Part shown: positions 18,930 to 25,592 of the stretch, piece by piece
Layout of the letters: every line of letters begins with the position of its first letter
Position numbering within the stretch: position 1 is the stretch's first letter
Source of the DNA: an uncultured Chitinophagaceae bacterium
GTDB taxonomy: Bacteria; Bacteroidota; Bacteroidia; Chitinophagales; Chitinophagaceae
Assembly: GCA_946885665.1 (NCBI GenBank)
Contig: CAMPGT010000021.1
Coordinates: 1 to 26,769, forward strand
Direction: 5' to 3'
Length of the DNA: 26,769 nucleotides
Position numbers and translations under genes: made by a program
Notes under the pieces: model-generated
The model's input: only the letters and a program-made list of their open reading frames with translations
The model's database searches: none
Told to the model about the DNA's origin: nothing

Positions 18930-19343
18930 TTACTGCAAAAGGCTTGCTTCCATTGTGATTTCAATGCTCAGCGCCTTACTTACCGGACAATTCTCTTTTG
19001 CGTCCTTTGCCGCTTCCTGGAACTTTTCGGCGGATACACCGGGTACCTTTGCTTTTACGGTAAGATGAGACGACTTGATGACGCCGTTGTCGAAATCAAC
19101 CGCCGAAGTGGTTTCGATGGAGTCGGGTGTGAAGCCGGCGGCGCCAAGTACGAAGCTGAGCTTCATCGAAAAGCAACCCGCATGTGCAGCAGCAATCAGC
19201 TCCTCCGGGTTGGTTCCCACACCCTCCTCGAACCTGGATTTGTAAGAATACTGGTTCTTGTTAAGTGTGTTGCTCTGGGTGCTCACATTTCCTGTTCCGT
19301 CTTTTCCGGAACCATTCCAGACCGCTGTCGCTGTTCTTTTCAT
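18930..19343 (-). CDS. OsmC-type organic hydroperoxide reductase
   Basis: The 137-residue product is closer to classical OsmC than the copy at 4487-4909. Its start region MKRTATAVWNGSGKDGTG, the GTNPEELIAAAHAGCFSM block with the peroxidatic Cys57, and ENCPVSKAL with the resolving Cys119 are standard. Arg37 and Glu48 correspond to residues that position the substrate. It would reduce organic peroxides with dithiol reductants in the cytoplasm. Upstream is a 142-base region shared with the divergent quinone oxidoreductase gene. The 3' end abuts TTTTAAG repeats. Confidence 0.95.
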   Translation of the reverse strand: MKRTATAVWNGSGKDGTGNVSTQSNTLNKNQYSYKSRFEEGVGTNPEELIAAAHAGCFSMKLSFVLGAAGFTPDSIETTSAVDFDNGVIKSSHLTVKAKVPGVSAEKFQEAAKDAKENCPVSKALSIEITMEASLLQ

Positions 19344-19382
19344 TGTATATTTAATTTTTGGGTGAACAAATAAAGGCTCTAA

Positions 19383-19403
19383 AATTACGAATTACGGTTT
19401 ACG
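19383..19403. repeat. AATTACG heptad repeat, three units
   Basis: AATTACG (19383), AATTACG (19390) and GTTTACG (19397) follow each other with a seven-base period inside the divergent promoter region of the OsmC and quinone oxidoreductase genes. Read on the minus strand, the repeats lead into TAATTTTA, one mismatch from the -7 consensus, so they may overlap the OsmC promoter. Confidence 0.6.
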
Positions 19404-19485
19404 ATAAAATGAATTAATTCGAATACTTTTAGCGGCGACCTTGCGGTATGCAATTTGAAGTAATTAAAGAAAAAGAACACAACAG

Positions 19486-20484
19486 ATGCCCTTCAAAGCA
19501 TTAAGAGTCACTGAATCCCCTACAGGCTCTTTTGAAAGAAACATCAGGGAAATAGATTTCGACGACCTTCCACCGGGAGAATTGCTCGTAAAAGTACTTT
19601 ACTCGGCGCTCAACTACAAGGATGCGCTTTCGGCCACCGGCAACAAGGGCATTACAAAAAACTACCCCCATACCCCGGGCGTGGATGCAGCGGGGATAGT
19701 GGAACTGAGCCGCAACGAGAACTTCGCTTCGAACGATGAAGTGATCGTTACCGGCCACGACCTGGGAATGAATACCAGCGGTGGCTTTGCGGAATACATC
19801 AGGGTGCCGGCAGCATGGGCAGTGAGGAAACCGAACGAATTATCCTTTGCCGAATCCATGGCGATCGGCACAGCCGGATTGACCGCCGCTGCTGCGATCC
19901 ACAAAATGCGGCTGCTGGGCCAAACGCCTGAAATGGGGCCGATCGTTGTAACAGGTTCAACCGGCGGCGTGGGCAGCATGGCCGTGGCCATGCTCGCAAA
20001 AGCGGGCTATGAAGTGATTGCCATTACGGGAAAGCAAAACGGGAAGGAATATCTCGGCCACCTCGGCGCGGCGAAAATAGAAGCGCGCGAATTTGTGTCG
20101 GACACCTCAGGTAAAGCTTTACTGAAACCAAAATGGGCGGGCGCCATCGACACCGTTGGCGGCAACACGCTCAATACCCTGCTGAAAGCCTGCAGGCAGG
20201 AAGGCTGTGTGGTGAGCACCGGGCTGGTCGATTCGCCCAAGCTGGACACAACAGTGTTTCCATTCATCTTAAATGGCGTCAACCTGCTGGGTGTTGGCAG
20301 CGCCGATACGCCTTATCTGTTGCGGACACAGCTCTGGGAGAAGATGGTGGTGGAATGGAACATAAAAGACAAGCTGAGTGCAATAATGAAAGAAGTTTCG
20401 CTGGAGGAACTCAATGCAACCTGCATTGATGCAATATTGAACGGCACCGTGATGGGCAGGATCGTTGTTAAAATCGAAAAGTAA
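19486..20484 (+). CDS. YhdH/YhfP-type NADPH quinone oxidoreductase / acrylyl-CoA reductase
   Basis: The 332-residue product is a zinc-free medium-chain dehydrogenase of the YhdH/AcuI group, full length. The N-terminal GroES-like domain has ALNYKDALSATG (41-52) and PHTPGVDAAG (61-70). The Rossmann domain has the nucleotide motif TGSTGGVG (156-163) and the specific ITGKQNGKEYLGHLGA segment. Zinc-ligand cysteines of alcohol dehydrogenases are absent, as expected. Family members reduce acrylyl-CoA or quinones with NADPH, and sequence alone does not choose between them. Its last 17 bases overlap the 3' end of the convergent cytidine deaminase gene. Confidence 0.95.
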   Translation: MPFKALRVTESPTGSFERNIREIDFDDLPPGELLVKVLYSALNYKDALSATGNKGITKNYPHTPGVDAAGIVELSRNENFASNDEVIVTGHDLGMNTSGGFAEYIRVPAAWAVRKPNELSFAESMAIGTAGLTAAAAIHKMRLLGQTPEMGPIVVTGSTGGVGSMAVAMLAKAGYEVIAITGKQNGKEYLGHLGAAKIEAREFVSDTSGKALLKPKWAGAIDTVGGNTLNTLLKACRQEGCVVSTGLVDSPKLDTTVFPFILNGVNLLGVGSADTPYLLRTQLWEKMVVEWNIKDKLSAIMKEVSLEELNATCIDAILNGTVMGRIVVKIEK

Positions 20485-20941
20485 AAGGCAGCAGTGACGA
20501 AGCGTCGGGCACAATGATCACGGCGCCGTTAATGCCACCCATGATCAGTTTAACAGGAGAACCGGTTCTTTCCTGGAATTCCTGCAACTTTTGCCTGCAG
20601 ATGCCGCATGGCGCTATAGGCTGGTCGTTGCTGTTATCGGCCGATTGATAGCTGATGGCTAATCTTCGTATAGGCATGCCCGGGAACGATGCAGAAGCCG
20701 CAGCCATCACTACCCCTTCGGCACAGAGCCCGGCGGGAAAGGAAATATTCTCCTGGTTGCTGCCGGTGATAATCTTCCCATTATCCATTTCTGCTGCTGC
20801 GCCCACCTTAAAATTCGAGTAGGGTGCGTATGCGGTTGAAGCGGCTTCGAAGGCCTTCTTCAACAACAATTGGTCGGCTTCGTTCATCTTCGATGCCGAA
20901 TCATATTTTTCATATTCGAATTGGAAAGAGTTGGTGGGCAT
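20468..20941 (-). CDS. cdd: Cytidine deaminase
   Basis: The 157-residue product converts cytidine and deoxycytidine to uridine forms in pyrimidine salvage. Zinc ligands are Cys73 in CAEG with catalytic Glu75, and Cys112 and Cys115 in PCGIC; YSNFKVGAA (41-49) and NQEN (63-66) form the nucleoside pocket. This three-cysteine form is the short, tetrameric type. I chose Met at 20941. A longer frame from 20992 exists, but its extra 17 residues are encoded by the GGCAAT heptad repeat and are not protein-like. It overlaps the convergent oxidoreductase gene by 17 bases. Confidence 0.93.
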   Translation of the reverse strand: MPTNSFQFEYEKYDSASKMNEADQLLLKKAFEAASTAYAPYSNFKVGAAAEMDNGKIITGSNQENISFPAGLCAEGVVMAAASASFPGMPIRRLAISYQSADNSNDQPIAPCGICRQKLQEFQERTGSPVKLIMGGINGAVIIVPDASSLLPFTFRF

Positions 20942-20974
20942 TTTAGAAAATTTACAATTCGGAAACGGAAAACA

Positions 20975-21009
20975 GCAATGGGCAGTAGGCAATAGGCAAT
21001 GGGCAATTA
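20975..21009. repeat. Heptad repeat tract, left arm of inverted repeat
   Basis: Five units: GCAATGG (20975), GCAGTAG (20982), GCAATAG (20989), GCAATGG (20996) and GCAATTA (21003). The first 32 bases are the exact reverse complement of 21099-21130. It lies directly upstream of cdd. Confidence 0.9.
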
Positions 21010-21098
21010 TTCTTAGATATTTAGCGGTTAAAAGAATACTTTATAGTAGGTTTTTTCTTTCCGTTTGTCCTGTCAAGTTATCAAAGATCAATTAATCT

Positions 21099-21150
21099 TT
21101 GCCCATTGCCTATTGCCTACTGCCCATTGCCTATTGCCCATTGCTCTTTG
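21099..21150. repeat. Heptad repeat tract, right arm of inverted repeat
   Basis: Seven units: CCCATTG (21102), CCTATTG (21109), CCTACTG (21116), CCCATTG (21123), CCTATTG (21130), CCCATTG (21137) and CTCTTTG (21144). Bases 21099-21130 pair perfectly with 20975-21006 across a 92-base spacer. The tract ends 7 bases from the lepB stop codon. Confidence 0.9.
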
Positions 21151-21156
21151 CCCCTC

Positions 21157-22731
21157 TCACTTTATTGTCTTAAACAACCTGTTCCACCGGATGCCCTGGT
21201 CATAACTCATCCATATCAGCCAAGCCGAGCCCACCACATGATCTTCGGGAACAAATCCCCAATACCGGCTATCCTGCGAACGGTGCCTGTTGTCACCCAT
21301 CATCCAGAAATAATTCATCCTAAACGTGTAGCTGTTGGCTTCCTTACCGTTCAGGAATATCTTTCCATCCCTCTCCTCCCACTTATTATTCTCATAAACG
21401 CGGATCACGCGTTTGTACAACACAATATTCTCCGGAGTCAACCGGATGGTAGCGCCCTTTTTGGGTATCCATAACGGACCAAAGTTATCTATCGACCAGT
21501 TAAATCGTTTATCATAGGGAAAAACAGCGCCGTAGTTGTCGGCAATGACGCGCGACACCGAATCAACGCCGGGTAGCTTCTTCAATATTTCCACTTCCGA
21601 TGCGGTGAGGTTGATGCGGTAAGCATTATTGCCCGCAATGTCGAAATCGGGCGACTCCTCGCTCGAGTTGAGGTTGATGCCCGCTTCGCGGAGCTGATCC
21701 TCGCTGATCACTTTGCTGGTGGTAACGTAGTAATCCGTTGCAGACGTCGGGGAAACAAATGCTTCCTCATTGTTTACATGCAGGATGCCGTTCTTTATGC
21801 TGATCGTGTCGCCGGCTATGGCCACGCATCTTTTGATGTAATTTTCTCTTTTATCAACCGGTCTTGTGGCGATGGTAAACTGGTCCCACACATTGTTCCG
21901 TGCCTGCTGGTAACTGGTTGCCTTCAATTGCGCCTCATCCTGTATCTGGTTGCGGTAAACGTTATACATCTGCGCCTCCTCCCTCCTGAGGATGTCGTAA
22001 TACGGATCCTGCGAATCGCGTTCCTTCGTCAGCGTATCGCCGGCAGGAAAGTTGAATACCACCACATCGTTTCGTTTTACGGGCTTGGCAAACCAACGTG
22101 TGTACGGCAGATGGAGCACCTCGGTGTACGATTTGACATTAAGTCCGGGGATGGTGTGATGTACAAACGGCACGGCAAGAGGCGTATTGGGGATCCTTGG
22201 GCCGTAGGTAAGCTTGCTTACAAACAGGTAATCGTTGACCAGCAACGTCTTTTCCATCGACCCGGTGGGGATAACGTAAGCTTCGAAAATAAACGTACGG
22301 ATCAATGTGGCCGCCACTATCGCAAAAACCGCAGCGTCTATCCATTCGCGTGTGGCGCTCTTCCTGTGTTTCCTGACAATTTCGGGACCAATGTATTTTG
22401 CTTTTTTGTCGTAACCGAGATAAGGAAAATAAAGAAACGGCACAAACACGACCATCGCATGCTGGTAGAGCCTGAATTTCCCAAAAAGCTTCACAAACTC
22501 TATCAACAGCCAGATGGTAATGAACCATCCTGCAATAGGAATGAACTGCCAGAAAAACCAGTGCTTTCTCAGTTTTGCCGCTTTTACGATCTCCCATATA
22601 TTCAGGAAAGGAACCCAGGCCTTCCAGGCAGGGATGCCTGCTTTTTGAAACATTTTGTATAGTCCGGGCGCGGGGAGTAAAACCAGTAACAGGGATATCA
22701 GGATCAGGACCAATATGTCATGTGAACTCAT
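21157..22731 (-). CDS. lepB: Signal peptidase I with extended N-terminus and insertions
   Basis: The 524-residue product cleaves signal peptides of exported proteins at the outer face of the inner membrane. The N-terminal 125 residues hold several membrane segments (about 5-24, 58-80, 90-105) in a domain like those fused to Bacteroidota signal peptidases. A further anchor (about 131-150) precedes the catalytic PTGSMEKTL with Ser158. The general base is Lys300 in ENYIKRCVAIAGD, and MMGDNRHRSQDSRYWG (477-491) is the last conserved box. The Ser-Lys gap of 142 residues is much longer than the 55 in E. coli, and there is another large insertion before the GDNR box. It lies 96 bases after the regulator gene on the same strand. 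Confidence 0.95.
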   Translation of the reverse strand: MSSHDILVLILISLLLVLLPAPGLYKMFQKAGIPAWKAWVPFLNIWEIVKAAKLRKHWFFWQFIPIAGWFITIWLLIEFVKLFGKFRLYQHAMVVFVPFLYFPYLGYDKKAKYIGPEIVRKHRKSATREWIDAAVFAIVAATLIRTFIFEAYVIPTGSMEKTLLVNDYLFVSKLTYGPRIPNTPLAVPFVHHTIPGLNVKSYTEVLHLPYTRWFAKPVKRNDVVVFNFPAGDTLTKERDSQDPYYDILRREEAQMYNVYRNQIQDEAQLKATSYQQARNNVWDQFTIATRPVDKRENYIKRCVAIAGDTISIKNGILHVNNEEAFVSPTSATDYYVTTSKVISEDQLREAGINLNSSEESPDFDIAGNNAYRINLTASEVEILKKLPGVDSVSRVIADNYGAVFPYDKRFNWSIDNFGPLWIPKKGATIRLTPENIVLYKRVIRVYENNKWEERDGKIFLNGKEANSYTFRMNYFWMMGDNRHRSQDSRYWGFVPEDHVVGSAWLIWMSYDQGIRWNRLFKTIK

Positions 22732-22827
22732 TCTCGGTTTTTTATAATTCCGGTAAAATTAATATAATCACCCACTAATGGCTTAAAATGTATGACGGGC
22801 GGCTTGCCGCTCATCCATATTTAATAT

Positions 22828-23988
22828 TCATTTCGGCAGCACATAAGTGTGAATGTCATCTGCGGTGATCGACTTGCCGGATAGTATCACCAACCTTTCC
22901 ACAACGTTGCGGAGCTCCCGTATATTACCCGTCCAGTTATGTTGCTTGAGGTAATCGATCGCATCGTCATCAATCGATTTTTTGGCGATGCCGTATTCGG
23001 AACAAACGTCGATAAGGAATTTGTCCACCAGCAAAGGAATGTCCTCACGCCGATCATTAAGCGAAGGCACGTGGATGATGATGACGCTGAGCCGGTGATA
23101 AAGGTCGAGCCTGAAATTCTTCTCCTCCACTTCCTTCAGCAGATCTTTGTTGGTAGCGGCTATCACCCGCACATCCACGTTGATGTCCTTATCGCCCCCT
23201 ACCCTCGTAATGCGGCCCTCCTGCAGGGCGCGCAACACTTTCGCCTGTGCGTTCAGGCTCATGTCGCCAATTTCGTCGAGAAAGAGCGTTCCGGTGTGTG
23301 CCTGTTCAAATTTGCCTATCCTTTGCTTTACTGCCGACGTAAACGATCCTTTTTCATGGCCAAACAGTTCGCTTTCTATCAATTCGCTGGGAATTGCCGC
23401 ACAGTTTACTTCGACCAGCGGACCGCTTGCGCGGTTGCTTTTTTCATGCACCCATTTGGCTACCAGCTCCTTACCCACCCCGTTTTCTCCGGTGATGAGC
23501 AGCCTGGCTTCTGTGGGGGCCACTTTTTCGATCGTTTCCCTGATCTTCTGGATGGGATGCGATTCGCCGATCATGTCTTCGACCTTGCTCACCTTTCTTT
23601 TCAGCACCTTGGTTTCGGCAACGAGGTTGTTTTTGTCCATCGCGTTCCGAATGGTGATCAGCAGCCTGTTCAGGTCGGGCGGCTTGGCGATGTAATCGTA
23701 GGCGCCCTTTTTCACTGCTTCAACGGCTGTTTCGATGGTGCCGTGGCCCGATATCATGATCACCGGCACATCCGGATTAAGCTCACGCACCTTGTCGAGA
23801 AATTCGATACCATCGATTTTAGGCATCTTGATGTCGCAAAGCACCACGTCAAACGTCTTTTCGCGGAACCTCCTGAGGCCTTCTTCGCCATCACCTGCCT
23901 CCTCAATTTTATACCCTTCATAAGACAATATCTCCGTAAGTGTCTTACGGATGGCCTTTTCATCATCAATGATCAAAATATTTGACAT
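22828..23988 (-). CDS. NtrC-family sigma-54 response regulator lacking a DNA-binding domain
   Basis: The 386-residue product has a receiver domain (1-120; Asp8, Asp9, phospho-acceptor Asp52, Ser80, Lys102) and a sigma-54 AAA+ domain (about 138-375) with Walker A GENGVGKE (168-175), Walker B TLFLDEIGD (234-242), arginine residues in FRLDLYHR (292-299) and sensor II GNIREL (354-359). The sigma-54 contact loop reads GSFTSA (215-220 region) rather than GAFTGA. The protein stops 12-15 residues after the AAA+ lid, with no Fis-type helix-turn-helix, and none is coded in the 96 bases downstream. It may act from solution, as HTH-less FlgR does. No histidine kinase gene is near. TACTTTTG at 24039-24046 is a likely promoter element. 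Confidence 0.94.
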   Translation of the reverse strand: MSNILIIDDEKAIRKTLTEILSYEGYKIEEAGDGEEGLRRFREKTFDVVLCDIKMPKIDGIEFLDKVRELNPDVPVIMISGHGTIETAVEAVKKGAYDYIAKPPDLNRLLITIRNAMDKNNLVAETKVLKRKVSKVEDMIGESHPIQKIRETIEKVAPTEARLLITGENGVGKELVAKWVHEKSNRASGPLVEVNCAAIPSELIESELFGHEKGSFTSAVKQRIGKFEQAHTGTLFLDEIGDMSLNAQAKVLRALQEGRITRVGGDKDINVDVRVIAATNKDLLKEVEEKNFRLDLYHRLSVIIIHVPSLNDRREDIPLLVDKFLIDVCSEYGIAKKSIDDDAIDYLKQHNWTGNIRELRNVVERLVILSGKSITADDIHTYVLPK

Positions 23989-24038
23989 GCGCTTTATAAA
24001 CTTTAAATTTCAACAATTTTACCTAACTCGTTAGTCTT

Positions 24039-24046
24039 CAAAAGTA
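24039..24046 (-). promoter_or_regulatory. Candidate -7 element for the response regulator gene
   Basis: Minus-strand TACTTTTG matches TAnnTTTG exactly and would give a 5' leader of about 45 bases before the ATG at 23988. No clear TTTG -33 box is seen about 20 bases upstream. Confidence 0.35.
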
Positions 24047-24137
24047 ACGATATAAATTTTCTCTCTTATTTATGGTTATAACGACTAAAATATGAGGAAA
24101 ATACTGTTTCGGGAAGTCTATTTCCGAGATAAAACAC

Positions 24138-24168
24138 TTTGCCTGGAAAGAATGAGGTCTGTATTTTG
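24138..24168 (+). promoter_or_regulatory. Candidate promoter for the 46-codon membrane protein gene
   Basis: TTTG at 24138-24141 and TATTTTG at 24162-24168 are separated by 20 bases, close to the Bacteroidota TTTG / TAnnTTTG arrangement, although the -7 box is one base short of consensus. A start about seven bases on would give a leader of about 30 bases before the ATG at 24205. Confidence 0.35.
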
Positions 24169-24204
24169 TTCCCAGAAATCACGTCCATTATCAATTGAAA
24201 ACTT

Positions 24205-24345
24205 ATGAAACACAACATCCAAATTGAGAACGATTTTTCGGTAGGCAATACCGTTATAAAACTGGCTTTTGTAAGTGGGGCCCTGTTAAGCTGTATCTAC
24301 GGGGTTCTGATGGTTTTCGCCAGCGCTTTTAAAGTTTTAGGGTAA
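24205..24345 (+). CDS. Small single-span membrane protein, 46 residues
   Basis: ATG at 24205 to TAA at 24343-24345 encodes 46 residues. The first 15 are polar and charged (MKHNIQIENDFSVGN). Residues 16-42 are a hydrophobic stretch of Leu, Val, Ala, Phe, Gly and Cys, long enough for one membrane span, and the protein ends in KVLG. Support for a real gene comes from its setting: a promoter-like pair of boxes upstream and an intrinsic terminator beginning nine bases after the stop, in a region without any other gene on this strand. I recognise no family. A 38-codon frame (24092-24208) ends on the ATGA at this start codon and could be a leader peptide. Confidence 0.55.
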   Translation: MKHNIQIENDFSVGNTVIKLAFVSGALLSCIYGVLMVFASAFKVLG

Positions 24346-24353
24346 AAATGGAA

Positions 24354-24379
24354 AAACCGGAAGCATCTGCTTCCGGTTT
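24354..24379. terminator. Bidirectional intrinsic terminator
   Basis: AAACCGGAAGC (24354-24364) pairs perfectly with GCTTCCGGTTT (24369-24379) around ATCT. On the plus strand CTTTTT follows; on the minus strand the tail is TTTTT interrupted by CCA. It can end both the small membrane-protein gene (+) and pdhB (-), whose stop is at 24390. Confidence 0.8.
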
Positions 24380-24389
24380 CTTTTTCCGG

Positions 24390-25376
24390 TTACTTTTTCA
24401 GGTACATCACTTCTTTCACCAGTTTTACTGTTCTCGCCACATCAGGAAGCGCCAACGCAACCAGGTTGGATGCATAATGCAGCGGTGCATCTGCCGACGT
24501 AATTCTTCTCACCGGTGCATCCAGGTAGTCGAATGCTTCTTTTTGTATCCTGTATGCGAGCTCCGACGAAACACTGCACATCGGCCACTGCTCTTCAACA
24601 ATCACCAGCCTGTTGGTTTTCTTCACACTTTCCATCACCGTCATCCAATCCAGCGGGCGAATCGTTCTCAGGTCCACCACTTCCGCGCTAACACCTTCCT
24701 TTTCAAGTTCTGCGGCCGCTCCCAGCGCCACCTTCATCATTTTATTATAAGAAACGATGGTTACATCGCTGCCCTGCCTTTTAATATCTGCCTTTCCTAT
24801 CGGGATGATATATTCTTCCTGGGGAACCTCGCCCTTCTCACCATACATCACTTCACTTTCCATGAACATCACCGGGTCGTCGTCGCGGATGGACGCTTTT
24901 AACAATCCCTTCGCATCATAGGGGTTTGATGGTGAGATGACCTTTACGCCGGGTATATTGGCGAGATAGCTTTCGAAGGCCGTGGAGTGCTGTGCGCCCA
25001 ACTGCCCTGCAGAGCCGTTAGGGCCGCGAAAAACGATGGGACAACCCAACTGGCCGCCACTCATGGCGAGCATCTTCGACGCGGTGTTGAGTATCTGGTC
25101 GAGCGCCAGCACAGCAAAGTTCCAGGTCATGTACTCAACGATGGGGCGAAGGCCGTTTTGTGCCGCGCCTACGGCCACCGCTGTGAATCCCAGTTCGGAT
25201 ATCGGCGTGTCGATCACTCTTTTAGGGCCAAATTCATCGAGCATTCCCTGGCTCACTTTATATGCTCCGTTGTATTCTGCTACTTCCTCACCCATTAAAA
25301 ACACCCTGTCGTCCTTTCTCATCTCCTCGTTCATCGCTTCTCTAAGTGCTTCCCTGAATGCTATGGTTCTGGCCAT
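24390..25376 (-). CDS. pdhB: Pyruvate dehydrogenase E1 component, beta subunit
   Basis: The 328-residue product is the beta subunit of a heterotetrameric 2-oxo acid dehydrogenase E1, which decarboxylates pyruvate with thiamine diphosphate and reductively acetylates lipoyl-E2. Diagnostic segments are MGEEVAEYNGAYKVSQG (28-44, with the ThDP-contacting glutamate), RVIDTPISELGFTAVAVGAA, RGPNGSAGQLGAQHST, and the C-terminal EEQWPMCSVSSELAY and DAPVRRITSADAPLHYA. These favour PDH over branched-chain dehydrogenase. The E1 alpha and E2 genes are not in the window, so the complex is not encoded as one cluster here. TAATTTTG at 25399-25406 is a good promoter element. Confidence 0.95.
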   Translation of the reverse strand: MARTIAFREALREAMNEEMRKDDRVFLMGEEVAEYNGAYKVSQGMLDEFGPKRVIDTPISELGFTAVAVGAAQNGLRPIVEYMTWNFAVLALDQILNTASKMLAMSGGQLGCPIVFRGPNGSAGQLGAQHSTAFESYLANIPGVKVISPSNPYDAKGLLKASIRDDDPVMFMESEVMYGEKGEVPQEEYIIPIGKADIKRQGSDVTIVSYNKMMKVALGAAAELEKEGVSAEVVDLRTIRPLDWMTVMESVKKTNRLVIVEEQWPMCSVSSELAYRIQKEAFDYLDAPVRRITSADAPLHYASNLVALALPDVARTVKLVKEVMYLKK

Positions 25377-25398
25377 TAGTATTTACATTTAGTGGCCG

Positions 25399-25431
25399 CA
25401 AAATTATCAAAAAATAACCCTCCCGGTGAAA
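25399..25431 (-). promoter_or_regulatory. Candidate promoter of pdhB
   Basis: Minus-strand TAATTTTG (25399-25406) fits TAnnTTTG exactly, and TTTC (25428-25431) lies 21 bases upstream in place of TTTG. The leader before the ATG at 25376 would be about 16 bases. Confidence 0.45.
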
Positions 25432-25463
25432 CTTTTTTAACCCGGCCCACGTTTTATAAGATT

Positions 25464-25592
25464 ATGAAAACGAATGTGAAAAAACCAGGTTCAGCGAGTT
25501 ATTTCAGCATCATCGCCTTCCTGCTGTGGCCGATGTCCCCCAAACAACTTCAGCCGATCAGGGTGGTAGCCCCGTCTAAGTTCTTGAAATAA
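25464..25592 (+). CDS. Doubtful 42-residue open frame with a signal-like segment
   Basis: ATG at 25464 to TAA at 25590-25592 could encode 42 residues: a basic start (MKTNVKKPG), a short hydrophobic stretch (YFSIIAFLLWPM, about 13-24) and a polar tail. A TATAAG-like box is just upstream. The last 17 bases overlap the convergent thiolase gene. It lies in the 199-base gap between pdhB and the thiolase gene, and the longer frame beginning at 25392 has no better support. No family is recognised and the coding case is weak. Confidence 0.2.
   Translation: MKTNVKKPGSASYFSIIAFLLWPMSPKQLQPIRVVAPSKFLK

Noticed and set aside
20942..20992. Longer N-terminus for cytidine deaminase
   Set aside because: The extra 17 residues come from the GGCAAT repeat, and the family normally begins close to the Met at 20941.
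21040..21085. TTGACA and TATAAA on the minus strand as a sigma-70 promoter for cdd
   Set aside because: The two hexamers are about 25 bases apart, too far for that promoter type, and Bacteroidota use different consensus boxes.
22797..22812. GC-rich hairpin between the regulator gene and lepB
   Set aside because: The six-pair stem has no adjacent T-run on either strand, so I could not call it a terminator.
22939..23985. 348-codon open frame on the plus strand
   Set aside because: It is the mirror of the NtrC-like regulator and rich in His, Phe and Arg as such shadows are. The minus-strand protein has all expected motifs.
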